The position numbers were made by a program, and so were the translations under genes. Below, piece by piece: positions 19,288 to 29,437 of a stretch of 32,371 bases of DNA. Under the pieces are notes generated by a model, which saw nothing but the letters and a program-made list of their open reading frames with translations, was not told where the DNA came from and made no database searches. Position 1 is the first letter of the stretch. Every line of letters starts with the position of its first letter. The DNA comes from Brachionus koreanus (lineage: Eukaryota > Rotifera > Eurotatoria > Ploima > Brachionidae), in assembly GCA_016987375.1 (NCBI GenBank), contig PJRA01000313.1, positions 390,033-422,403 of the forward strand. The letters run 5' to 3'.

Positions 19288-20782
19288 TTAACACTAGAAG
19301 CACCAACGAGTCAAAATGACTCTTTTTTGATTTTTGGCCGCTAAAATCCAAGTCAATTTTAATAATTTGAACATGAATTTTTTTTTTTAGCATAAAAATA
19401 AGAAAAATTTTCAAAATAAATTAAATTCAAATAGAAAAGATTATGTTTTTGTGCAAAATCAAGTATATACTACTAGAAGCACCAAGACGAGTCATTTTGA
19501 CTCGTTTGTTTTTCTTTTGAAATTTATTAATTTTAGACTTCACTAAATTTTGATATAAATTTGAAATTATGAATTCTGTTCGCAAATCTGCTCTAAGTGC
19601 TAAAGATTTGATAAAAAATCTTGCCGATATCGATACTGATGACTCAGACGCTGGCTCTGAGTACGAAGACGAACACATTTCTGATGATGAATTTTTTGAA
19701 TTTGATGATGATGATGTTGAATTTCTCGATTCAGAAGAAGTTGATTTGGAAGCTGATGCCCGCGAAATTGATGAGGCAATTGAAATGGCGATTCAGCGAG
19801 CGATAGGTGATCAATCGGTTCGAGAGTTTCCAGTTACAGCTGACAGATCTTCAAAGGCTGGAGTTGTTTGGAATAAAATAAATCTAGACCAGAGCAAACG
19901 TGTAGTGAATCAAGTTAAATTTTCAGGCAAACCTGGTCCAACTGCTTATGCTGCAAGACGCGTTGACTCAAGTGCTCTTTCGGCATTTCAAATAATAATC
20001 GATAAATCAATTTCAGACACTATTGTAAATTCAACAAATCAAGAAGCCGAAAATAATAATGATTCGTTTCGATTTAGTTTTGAATCTTTTTATTTATTTA
20101 TTGCCGTTTTGCTTTGTCGTGGAGTTTTTTGTAGCGGTGTAGCAGTTCGAGATTTATGGTCAAGATTGTTTGGTATTCCAATAATATCCGAACTTATGTC
20201 GAAATCGGTGTTTTGTAAAATTATGAAGTTTATCAGGTTTGACGACAAAAAGACTCGATCTACCCGAAAATCAAAGGATAAGTTTTGTCTCATACGTAAA
20301 ATTTGGGATAGATTTATTGAAAATTCTCAAATGTGTTATCGACCAGGACAATTTGTGACGATTGATGAACAGCTTTTACCATCAAAGTCAAAATGCCCAT
20401 TTATACAATTTATAGCAAGTAAACCTGACAAGTTTGGGATTAAATTTTGGTTTATAGTCGACGTTGATTCCATTCGTTTCATGATTCAGTCTATGTAGAA
20501 CCAGAAGACTACTTTTTAGTCAAGAAAAAAACAAATATTGTGCATGATTACAATTCGAAAAAAGTTGGAGTCGATCTTATTGATCAAATGGCTAAGTTTT
20601 ATTCGGTAAAAGCTCCAACAAGACGCTGGCCAATGCAGGTATTGTACAATATCATCAATTTAGCTTGCATCAATAGCTGGATTTTATACAAGAGTGTGAA
20701 TAAATGCAACATTTCAAGACGAGATTTTTTGATCAAAATTATCGAAGAAATCAAAAGTAATTACAAAAAAACTTCTGTTTCA
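19288..20782 (+). mobile_element. piggyBac-like DNA transposon, left end and interior (right end lost in gap)
   Basis: It begins at TTAA (19288-19291), the obligatory piggyBac target, followed by CACTAGAAGCACC. A second, subterminal copy ACTAGAAGCACC…GAGTCATTTTGACTCG lies at 19472-19504. Both contain a 15-bp palindrome (GAGTCAAAATGACTC or GAGTCATTTTGACTC). A transposase frame follows 64 bp later. The right terminal repeat and second TTAA would fall in or beyond the N run. It is inserted next to a GC-richer segment (19190-19287). Confidence 0.88.
19569..20782 (+). pseudogene. piggyBac transposase, deleted and frameshifted
   Basis: The ATG at 19569 opens a 309-codon frame. It has an acidic Asp/Glu-rich N-terminus (about residues 17-75), then the DDE_Tnp_1_7 part: FESFYLFIAVLLCRGV, VFCKIMKFIRFDD, FVTIDEQLLPSKSKCPF (first catalytic Asp) and SKPDKFGIKFWFIVDVDS. 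It ends at a TAG (20496-20498). From 20489 another frame continues VYVEPEDYFLVKKK and HDYNSKKVGVDLIDQMAKFY, then KAPTRRWPMQVLYNIINLA. In intact relatives these blocks are separated by well over 100 residues that include the second catalytic Asp, so a deletion plus frameshift is inferred. The C-terminal cysteine-rich domain is lost in the gap. Confidence 0.88.
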
Positions 20783-21608
20783 NNNNNNNNNNNNNNNNNN
20801 NNNNNNNNNNNNNNNNNNNNNNNNNNNNNNNNNNNNNNNNNNNNNNNNNNNNNNNNNNNNNNNNNNNNNNNNNNNNNNNNNNNNNNNNNNNNNNNNNNNN
20901 NNNNNNNNNNNNNNNNNNNNNNNNNNNNNNNNNNNNNNNNNNNNNNNNNNNNNNNNNNNNNNNNNNNNNNNNNNNNNNNNNNNNNNNNNNNNNNNNNNNN
21001 NNNNNNNNNNNNNNNNNNNNNNNNNNNNNNNNNNNNNNNNNNNNNNNNNNNNNNNNNNNNNNNNNNNNNNNNNNNNNNNNNNNNNNNNNNNNNNNNNNNN
21101 NNNNNNNNNNNNNNNNNNNNNNNNNNNNNNNNNNNNNNNNNNNNNNNNNNNNNNNNNNNNNNNNNNNNNNNNNNNNNNNNNNNNNNNNNNNNNNNNNNNN
21201 NNNNNNNNNNNNNNNNNNNNNNNNNNNNNNNNNNNNNNNNNNNNNNNNNNNNNNNNNNNNNNNNNNNNNNNNNNNNNNNNNNNNNNNNNNNNNNNNNNNN
21301 NNNNNNNNNNNNNNNNNNNNNNNNNNNNNNNNNNNNNNNNNNNNNNNNNNNNNNNNNNNNNNNNNNNNNNNNNNNNNNNNNNNNNNNNNNNNNNNNNNNN
21401 NNNNNNNNNNNNNNNNNNNNNNNNNNNNNNNNNNNNNNNNNNNNNNNNNNNNNNNNNNNNNNNNNNNNNNNNNNNNNNNNNNNNNNNNNNNNNNNNNNNN
21501 NNNNNNNNNNNNNNNNNNNNNNNNNNNNNNNNNNNNNNNNNNNNNNNNNNNNNNNNNNNNNNNNNNNNNNNNNNNNNNNNNNNNNNNNNNNNNNNNNNNN
21601 NNNNNNNN
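20783..21608. other. Assembly gap (826 N)
   Basis: An uninterrupted run of N. The length may be an estimate. It interrupts the piggyBac element on the left and a Tc1-like fragment on the right, so repeats probably caused the break. Confidence 0.99.
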
Positions 21609-21611
21609 TCT

Positions 21612-21945
21612 GCTATATTTTAAAAGCATTCGACAACATCTGGCTTTGCTGCCTTCTCTTGGTTAGCATTTAAATGAGGTCTCTTGTGTTATTTATACTT
21701 TTTGATGTTTGCATACTTTTTTAAAATCTTTCCGATATACTTATAGTGGCAATCAAACTTTCTAGCCATTCTTTGAAAGTTTTATCGTTTTCTATAATAT
21801 CTGGCCAACGATAAACAGAACCTTTTCTGTATCCCTAACAACTTATTTGAAGTTGGTCACTTTCATTAAAATTTTACATCAGACTATCGATCGAAAATGT
21901 GCCACGTAGAGCAATCAAGATAATCAATAGTTCAGGAGAAGCCAT
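21612..21945 (-). pseudogene. Tc1/mariner-like transposase N-terminal (HTH) fragment
   Basis: The minus strand starts ATG at 21945 (MASPELLIILIALRGTFSID), then has a stop. It continues GYRKGSVYRWPDIIEND and, after a frame change, ARKFDCHYKYIGKILKKYAN followed by a basic HKRPHLN stretch. A paired helix-turn-helix of this kind (ARKF-xC-xxxYI-xxILKK, then KKRP) begins Tc1-like transposases. The catalytic half would lie to the left, inside the gap. Family call moderate. Confidence 0.5.
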
Positions 21946-21964
21946 TTGAAGAAAAATTTGGTAC

Positions 21965-22260
21965 TCTTGATTTGATGAGCTTAAAACTATGACGATTGAG
22001 GGGTATTTAATACAGATCTTTAAAATAACATGGATTTGTGATGATAAATTTTGTATAAAAAATTAATTTTGCAAATAGCTTATGTTTTAATCTAAGCAGA
22101 AAAAATAATCATAAACATGTAAGAGAGATCGAGAGATCAAAAAAAGGATAATACCGTTACCAATTTTCAAAAAAAACAGATTTTTTGAATCATGGAATAA
22201 GCTATCAAAAGGATCTATACCAGCAAAGACAGTAAGACCAATAGTTTCAAGGTTCTAATT
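21965..22260 (+). pseudogene. Degenerate LINE C-terminal fragment
   Basis: The plus strand reads DELKTMTIEGYLIQIFKIT, equivalent to the L-xx-RR-x-RGDLIQ-x-FKI block. After stops it continues RFFESWNKLSKGSIPAKTV, equivalent to the FFTNRVVN-x-WN-x-LP-x-x-VV block of LINE C-termini. The 12268-12549 fragment has the same order and spacing. It is dead. Confidence 0.6.
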
Positions 22261-23136
22261 GATAAGAAATATTCTAATTGAATTGGACTTCAATAGGCTT
22301 AATAGTTTAGCACAAAATTTGACCTGGTATAGACGCGCGCACATTTTTTCAAAACAAAGAAATTATGTGGAAAGGCTAGTAAGAATATTTCTGTATTTTA
22401 ATTTGTAAGCTTTAATTATTAAAAAGAATGAAACAAAATTTTTACAGAAAAAAAAATAGCTGAATATAAAATACATAATAATTATTTAAAAAATTTATTG
22501 AATATAAATTTTAATTTTATTATGTTGCATTGGATAAACATATGAAAAAAACTAGCTAATCTAAATTTTTGTGCATATTACTATTAAGATTACATCAAAA
22601 TAAAAATAATTTAAAATATTAACTTATCTGTAAAAAACCCAATAAAATAATAAATGATATTTAGACAAAAATAATTATTTGATTCTAATAATAATTATTT
22701 AATGTCAAAATACTAAACTAAATCTTTTTTATAAAGACTTTAAACATGATTTTAAAAATCTTTTGAATTAATTTTTTGAAATTAAATTTTTTTAATTCTA
22801 ATTTCGATTTAAAAATAGAATAATTAGAAAGTTGAACTATCAAAAATAATTTGGAAAAATTCTTTCAAAGGCTTGACAAAATTTTTGTTCAAAAGTCTTT
22901 TAAAATAATGAAATAATGAATCCCTAGAAAAAAATTAAAAAAATTTATAAGTTTGTTCTGTTTTAATTTAAATTTTATTTTAAATTGGATAAACAAAAAT
23001 ATAATAACCAAAATTTGAATAATTTTTTAAATAGATTAAGAAAAAATTATACAAAGCTGCCTTGAATTCTGTTTATGAAAAAATAACAAGAAAAGCTAAT
23101 TTGAATTTTTTTTTTATTGTATGGCACCGAAGCGTA
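22261..23136. other. AT-rich intergenic region, nothing recognised
   Basis: Long A/T runs with no open frame resembling a known family. It includes the presumed 3' UTR of Mpv17 paralog B at its right end. Confidence 0.4.
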
Positions 23137-23791
23137 TTATTGAGTAGCAGTACCAGATACCATGTAGGTAAAGTAGGTGGTCCACAAAATAGAGATCAAA
23201 TTTGTAAACAAAACCCTTAAATTGAAGAAAAAAATGAGGAATATTTTATTGAATAAATGATGAAATTAACCTGTTATGCGGAGGGATGACATAAAAATTG
23301 AGAATCATAACCATTGGCCATACTTTATAGGACTCCAAGCACACAGGTATGCATCGATTGAGCGCATCGTCAACTGCTTCCGAGTGAGACTTGCCGGCGT
23401 ACAAGGCCAGAACATATAAAAAGCAACTGTTTAGAATAAAAGGTGAGGTTGTTTGATCCAAGAGCATCATTTTAATGGGACGCAGAAACTGTTTCGGATT
23501 TTTGAAAATTTTAAATTCTAATGCGTCCCACCAGACTTTGACAAATGGGCCCGATACAAAAAAACCAAATAAAGCATAGGTGACAAATAGAAGTGGATCG
23601 AAGTGGTTTGTCATCGGATACATAATTGTCTGACACAGCAAATTACCAGCGCCCATTCCGCATGCTTAATTCTAACAAATTAAATTTAACATTATGGGAA
23701 GGTTTATTTATTTAATGTTACCAGAGGTTAGACAAGTGCCAAAAAATGGATGTCGACTCAAAAATTTGTTATAAATAGATAAAATTTTCAT
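23137..23791 (-). CDS. Mpv17/PMP22-family membrane protein B (3 exons)
   Basis: Exons (minus): 23791-23722, 23664-23271, 23215-23137, giving about 180 residues. Both introns are GT-AG, 55-57 bp. The first exon encodes MKILSIYNKFLSRHPFFGTC, matching the start of paralog A. The second starts CGMGAGNLLCQ and contains FVSGPFVKVWWDALEFKIF, FLRPIKMMLLDQTTSPFILN and YKVWPMVMILNFYVIPPHNR. The third completes RVLFTNLISILWTTYFTYMV. Four hydrophobic segments are seen. It is about as long as the family's usual 175-200 residues. Paralog A lies 5.6 kb downstream on the same strand, but its intron positions differ: A has an intron before GPVL and lacks B's two. The same membrane-channel-like role in mitochondria or peroxisomes is inferred. 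Confidence 0.92.
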
Positions 23792-24934
23792 CTTAAATTT
23801 AGGTGACTTTTAATTAAGTTAAAAATCTAATTTTGAAATGCCAACAAAAAAGAAATTTTAAATATGCTTCTCTCTCAAGGCTGCCTGCTCAAAAAATTGG
23901 TATCTGAACAAATTTATTTTTTTTTTAGGATATTAAATTTTCATAATTATGTGCAGTAATATTTTTGTGTGTTTTTCAAATGAAAAAGAGGAACATTCGA
24001 GAAAGAGTGTTTATAGTATAGCATTCTATGAGCTATTCTAATTGAAAATTTTAGCACGGTCAAACGTGGCATGATGGTAAAAAAAAAGTCGAATAGAAAA
24101 ATGCTAAAATAGTGTTTATATTGATTTAATTCTATATCGGTAATTTATAACCATATCAATATAGACTATAAAAACGTCTTGAAGTTTCATTCATTTATCA
24201 ATATTAATAATCATAATTTTTAGATGTATTTTGGTCCTATTCAATTGAAACAATTAAAAATAAGCTACACACAAAATATTTTGATTTATTGATTTAATTG
24301 ATAAAATTTTTTTATTAATTTTTTATTCAAATTTTCAAAATCATGACTAAAATATTTAAAATTGTCAACGCTTTTTTTTTTCAAAATAAAAAAATTTTAA
24401 TATCTTTTATTGCATTATTTAATCAACAAAAAGTCAAAAAAAAAATTCCACCAAAAAAAATAAGTGAGCTTTGTGTCACCATACGAACAATTTTTAGGAT
24501 AAGTCAAAAAATGTTGCGTCTTTTTAAACATTTTTAATTAATAAATAAAGAAAAGCATCCATTGGAAATTCAACCTAACACACAACATCACTTTTTTATC
24601 AAAAAAGTCCTCTCAAATAAAATTGTTGAAAAAAGAAGAAGTTAGATCCTTTTCTGCTCATTGATTTTTTCTATTGTTAATCTTATTTTGTCCAGCTAGG
24701 GCTTGCTCTCAACATCTGCAGCAGCACGTTTTTAAGTTTAAACGTTTTATTGATTAAATATTAACTATTTGAGAAATAAATTTAATTGTACAATAATTAT
24801 TATAATAACATGCTGTAAAAATATTGCCAGAAATATGGTAAATCATAACAAAAATATAAATTTTAGATTAGTTAGTTTTACAAATCAACAAGATAGGAAC
24901 TAAAATTGAAGCTTTTTATCAAAATCGGCATGTC
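23792..24934. other. AT-rich intergenic region, nothing certain
   Basis: A 64-codon ATG frame (24343-24537, plus) is very Lys/Ile/Phe-rich and resembles translated A/T runs, so it is not called. Nothing else was recognised. Confidence 0.4.
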
Positions 24935-25001
24935 CTAATCTAGTAAGCTTTCTCTATAAACAGTTTTGTCAATCAATTTTTCGATATCATCTGGATCTGG
25001 T
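24935..25001 (-). other. Possible orphan 3' exon
   Basis: On the minus strand an acceptor-like ATTATATAG is followed by a 67-bp piece reading PDPDDIEKLIDKTVYRESLL-D and a TAG stop. The composition is protein-like and better than the AT-rich surroundings. No upstream exon was found, since a LINE fragment follows on that side. It could be a terminal exon of a gene with a distant start, a remnant, or chance. Confidence 0.25.
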
Positions 25002-25044
25002 CTATATAATTGAAAATAAGCTAAATTAACTAGACATAAGACAA

Positions 25045-25485
25045 AATTTATTAATTAAAAGAGCTCTAGGAATCAAGAAATTTTCCAGAATCAGACCTTT
25101 GTTAGAAACCTTACAGTTAGAGATGATTGAACAACTATACACAAAACACAAGATATTCTTTTTAAAGCAAGTAAAGAACAACTCAGTGTGCTGGAATATC
25201 TTGACCTTCCTTCGCGGAAATTATGAAAAGTTTGATCAGAAAAATACCTCCTTTTGCAAACAACTTAATAATGTGGAGAAAAAGACTCATATTGATGTTT
25301 TGGATTATAGTTCGAAGTCTTCTCTAACAATAATTGATCATTTATTTATTGAGGAAAATCGTGGCCTAGTTGATTCAGTGAAATTTATTGTTTCCCAAAT
25401 CAAATTAATTATGGAATTAAGCCTAACATACTATAACTTTTTTTATTCATTAAATGATCTGCTAAAGATAGATTTTTATATATAA
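25045..25485 (+). mobile_element. LINE C-terminal fragment (GLVxSVKF family, longest copy)
   Basis: The plus strand is open from about 25045: KRALGIKKFSRIRPLLETLQ, EQLYTKHKIFFLKQVKNNSV, CWNILTFLRGNYEKFDQKNT, and NRGLVDSVKFIVSQIKLIME, stopping at 25483-25485. The ALG-x-KK start followed by a Leu-rich LETL-x-LE and LY-x-KHK-xFF block resembles the region after the RT domain of LINE polyproteins, and two other copies exist in this window. There is no internal stop. The element is 5'-truncated. The identification as a LINE is from motif memory and is moderate. Confidence 0.6.
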
Positions 25486-25489
25486 TTGT

Positions 25490-26057
25490 GTCTCATTTTA
25501 ATATATCTTTCTACTAAATCTTTTCTCTTAGGTATAAACTCATCTAGTTAAATTAATAATTGTAAAAAAGACTTTAATTTGATCAAATTTTTTTTTCTTT
25601 TTTTATATATATCATACTTCAATTTGTCCATGGGACTTAAACTTTAAATAAATAAATAAAGCAATACAAAAAATTAAAAAAAAATAAGTTAAAAAATAAG
25701 TAATTGTGAAATATTATTGATACGCTTGAAAAATGAAAGATTAAACTGAAGATCATCAATTAAGAATTGGTTGATAAAATTAGAAAAAAAATAATCAAAT
25801 GTTTTTACAACGTAATCGTTAAATTTTCATTAAAAATAAAAAATTTGTATCAAATCCGGTTTAGATGTCAGCCATTCTTTCTTAAAATGGTTAATATTCA
25901 AAGTTATAAATATTACAAAAATAAATTTAAAATGATTAAGATTTAATTAGAGTTTATAAAAAATTTAAAGCTAAAAATTGTCTACTTTATTTCAAAGTAA
26001 AATCTTAAAAGTAAAAATTAATGGAAATTATTTATAATTCTTTTAAGATTGATTAAA
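25490..26057. other. AT-rich intergenic region, nothing recognised
   Basis: Only A/T-rich sequence and short repeats. The 3' UTR of the propeller-EGF gene lies at its right end. Confidence 0.4.
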
Positions 26058-27872
26058 TCAATTAAAAAAAAAAGTTAAACATGTCACAAGAGTAATCACA
26101 ATTGCTATAATCACTGAAGTTTTGATTACTATGAGTTTAATTTTCATTTCTTGACTCTCAATTTCACACTTTTGACCACTGTACGATTTGAAACATTTAC
26201 ATTTTGCTTGATTATCAACATCATAGCAAACTCCATTTCGAGAACAAGTCTCATTTTGACAGACATCAATTTTTTTCTCACAATTTTGACCATAAAACAA
26301 AACCGAATCATTCCTAGTCATACATTCACACTTGTAAATCTTGTTAATGAAATCATTAATGCATGTAGCTCCATTTAAACATGGATTTGATGCACATGGT
26401 TTGGAGTCAATCTGGCACTGTGATCCAATATAATTTTCACTGCATACACAAATAAATTTTTCATCATTGTCTAGTTTACATGTTCCATGTCCTGAACAAT
26501 TATTTAAACAATTAGTAAAGTCAACTCTAATTGCTAATATATTTACTAAATCTTCTATTCCAAATTTTTCAATTGAAATCTTCCTAATTTTATCATAAAA
26601 ACTTTGACTTTTATCAGTAGTAGTCTCACTAAAATATTTTTCTTTATCTGAATTAGTTAAAGTCTTTATTTTTTCATAATTTTGCTCTGTTTCAGTACTT
26701 TCTCTTATTTTGTTTGATGCTATCGATGAGCTTTTTTCTACGTCTTTTAGAGTTGATTTTTTAGTTAATAGAATGGTTGTTCTAAATGGATTGTCTAAAG
26801 TATTTGTCCTCATTATTGAAAAGTGGTCCATCAGAGTGACGTTTCCGGGCCTGTTTGAATTTTTATATTCCATTGGCAAAAGCTTTATAGATCGAACAAT
26901 TCCACTTCCTAAGTTTAATACATTCTTATGAATATGGTTCTCAAAAAAATACAAATTTCCTCTATCATCCCCTGTTATTATTATGCTATCATCAATTTTT
27001 TCAATGCTTATAACTCTTTTTGGATTTGCTGATATTGAATCTGTTTGAGTTTGAAGATTGTTTTCAACTAAGTTCCACTGGATATAATTGTTATTTTTAT
27101 TTCCACTATGATCCATTCCATAAATAATTTTATTTTCATCCAAAACTTTAATATCATTTACAATACTACTCTCACCAACACCATGTGAATTAAAATTATC
27201 TGGTGGATTTTTAATATCATTTTCACTTAATTTACAGAGCCGATTACTTTCGCATTTAAAAATAAATGTATTTGAATCTATTAAATCGATAGATTTTAAA
27301 CTTGCTCCAGAAAAACTTTTCCAATGAATAACCTCAAAATTTTCAGTCGATACAAAAAATATTTTATCATTTTCACTGCTCATTATTATTTTTTTATCTT
27401 CGGGTATCATTTTGATACAATTAATGCTACCAAATTCTTGATTTTGAACAGAGACATTTTGACCATTGTAAAAATTCCACATGGTCAAGCCATCTTGATA
27501 ACCAGTAATAAAGTAAGTTTCATTTACTTTTTGAATAGCTTTAATTGAATTCTTGTCATTTAGTTGACGCATCAATATTCCATTGACAAAATCATAAATA
27601 AGAATTATTTTATTTTCTGTTCCTGCAACCAAATATGAGTCTGTAAAAACATCTAGACAATTGATTGTAGAATTGTGAACAAAACAGTTGAGAATTTTAA
27701 ATTCAAAAGCACTCCATATACTCAAATTTCTTTCATGAACAACACCAAATGCTTTAAATATTAATCCAAAATTTTTAAAATTTTAGCCTTTTTTTTTAAA
27801 TTTACTTTTTGAATAAATAAAAAAATTTGAGTTGAATATTCTTAGAAATATCATTAAAACAATATAATTCAT
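26058..27872 (-). CDS. Beta-propeller / triple-EGF single-pass membrane protein (2 exons)
   Basis: Exons (minus): 27872-27806 and 27751-26058, joined by a 54-bp GT-AG intron, giving about 586 residues. Exon 1 encodes a signal peptide (MNYIVLMIFLRIFNSNFFIY). Residues about 30-340 hold roughly seven WD/quinoprotein-like blades, each a D/N-x-Y-hydrophobic-xTG/AG-xx-D/N-G strand pattern (SYLVAGTENKIILIYDF, TYFITGYQDGLTMWNF, SIIITGDDRGNLYFFE). A Ser/Thr/Lys-rich linker follows. Three EGF domains follow (CLNNCSGHGTC, PCASNPCLNGATC, CQNETCSRNGVCYD), then a C-terminal hydrophobic helix (about 563-585) with almost no cytoplasmic tail. A cell-surface adhesion or recognition role is plausible but unproved. 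The EGF block is almost identical at DNA level to that of the gene at 29438-30205. No known orthologue was recognised. Confidence 0.85.
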
Positions 27873-28322
27873 TTGTAAAGGTTTAAAGTTTTAAAATTTC
27901 AAAAATCAACTTTTTATTAACTTGGTAATTTTTCATTTAAAAATAAAGATTAAAAATTTTTAGATTGTTTTTTTTTTATATTGCTTTATAATAGTTATTC
28001 AGAACGTTTTATTATTTTCTTAATTCAATTTAAAAAAAAACAGGAAAAAATTCGTGGGCAAAGTAAACAAATATGAATAAAAGCTTTTCTTTGTCTTTAG
28101 TCTAAAATTTATTAAATTTAAATTTACCTTTTATAAAAAAGAAATTTTTTTTTTAAGAGAAATAAATTTTTCCGGTATTTCAAAAAAAAAATAAAAAGAA
28201 CATATATTGAAAAAATCAGACAAAATCTTATTACATAAACCCATTTTTTTTTATATTTGAAATAAATAATTTTTAAAAAATATGAATTTGAAAATAATGT
28301 CAAAAAATTATTCATTAAAATA
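27873..28322. promoter_or_regulatory. Shared upstream region of two divergent genes
   Basis: The propeller-EGF gene starts leftwards at 27872 and TM2D3 starts rightwards at 28323, leaving 450 bp of AT-rich sequence that must contain both 5' ends. No specific promoter element can be named. A minus-strand open frame covering this region looks like translated A/T runs. Confidence 0.4.
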
Positions 28323-29077
28323 ATGCATCCAGCTGCCAAATTCATATTTTTGGCTATTTTAACCCTCCCAATTAAAACTGAGTAATAAGAAAAAAATCTA
28401 TTTTTATTAAAAATTTTAAATGATTTTTCTAAATTAGAAATGAAAAATTAAAGCTTTTGAAAAAATGTAGCAAATCTTCAAATCAAAATTTGGAATGCGA
28501 TTCTCTTCCAATTGAATGCTTTGACTGCTCAATTGATAAAAATCCAAAAGCGGCTGACTGTATATATGGCGAGCCCTTTACAACTGATTGTCTTACTAAA
28601 AATGGCACTGTATGTAAAGGTAAACGTATTTTTACCTTTGAAGCAGAATGTAGATTTTGTTATCAGACCCCAGAATGGATGCACGTTTGCACACCCACCT
28701 TTTCATGTCGAAAGGATAGTCCTCGACGACTATGGAAAACAAATTGTACCGTTCAAGATAGTGTTATATGTTTGGGTTCTAGAACATTTTTTAAAAATGT
28801 TGAATGTAATTGGACTAGTGGACACAAATGGGGAGTTGCGCTTATTCTGAGTTTGACACTTGGAGGCTTTGGAGTAGACAGATTTTACCTTGGTCACTAT
28901 AAAGTAAAACGAAAATAAATTTTTTTTTTTGAATTTTTCACTCTTAACAATTTAATTCTAAAGGAGGGTTTTGCAAAATTGTTCAGTTTTGGAGGACTAG
29001 GATTGTGGACACTTGTTGATGTGGTCCTAATTTACGTTGGCTATCTTGGACCAGAAGATGGCTCAATTTATATTTAA
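28323..29077 (+). CDS. TM2D3: TM2 domain-containing protein 3 (3 exons)
   Basis: Exons: 28323-28381, 28438-28903, 28964-29077, giving about 212 residues. The introns are 56 and 60 bp, GT-AG, phases 2 and 0. Exon 1 gives a signal peptide (MHPAAKFIFLAILTLPIKT). A cysteine-rich extracellular part follows (CFDCSIDKNPKAADC, CRFCYQTPEW) with N-glycosylation sites, then VICLGSRTFFKNVECNWTSG. The TM2 domain is two helices joined by a short loop carrying the DRF motif (GGFGVDRFYLGHY; then LFSFGGLGLWTLVDVVLIYV), ending GPEDGSIYI as in animal TM2D3. The Drosophila orthologue (almondex) acts in Notch signalling. AATAAA lies at 29088-29093. Complete and apparently intact. Confidence 0.94.
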
Positions 29078-29437
29078 AAAATAATTCAATAAAAGTCGCT
29101 AATAAAATTTTTTTAAATTCTTATCTCTAATTAAATATCTTAATATAAAAATGTTTTTGATTTAAAAGTTAAACTGAAATTTAGGTTGTATTTTTTATCT
29201 TTCAATAAAGAAGTAAATTAAATCTAGAAATAAGTGAATTATCGAAAAAAAAATAGATAAAATTTAAACGAAAGGAAAAAATTTGATGTGAAATTTAAAC
29301 ATTAAATCAAATATTTTTGTATTGCTCGATTTTATTTAAACACTTTAAGCAGAAAAAAAATAAAAATACACTTTTTTTTTAAGATCAAAGTTCTTTTTGA
29401 ATTAATAAAAATTTTATATATTCTATTTGGGTGTTTT
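29078..29437. other. Convergent 3' spacer between TM2D3 and the EGF gene
   Basis: Both genes end into this AT-rich spacer. AATAAA motifs for TM2D3 lie at 29088-29093 and 29101-29106. No other structure was seen. Confidence 0.5.

Noticed and set aside
19250..19290. GGTTCGAT resembling a tRNA T-arm
   Set aside because: No matching acceptor, D or anticodon stems around it; it is part of an inverted repeat instead.
24343..24537. 64-codon plus-strand ATG frame
   Set aside because: Lys/Ile/Phe-rich composition matches translated A/T-rich DNA; no signal peptide, no motif, no neighbour support.
26151..26378. Open frames antisense to the EGF cassettes (also 29561-29788)
   Set aside because: They are mirror images of the conserved EGF coding sequence and are the same in both copies only because the cassette is duplicated.
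28124..28345. 73-codon minus-strand frame opposite the TM2D3 first exon
   Set aside because: Composed of Phe/Lys/Ile from A/T runs; the opposite strand encodes a convincing signal peptide and splice donor.
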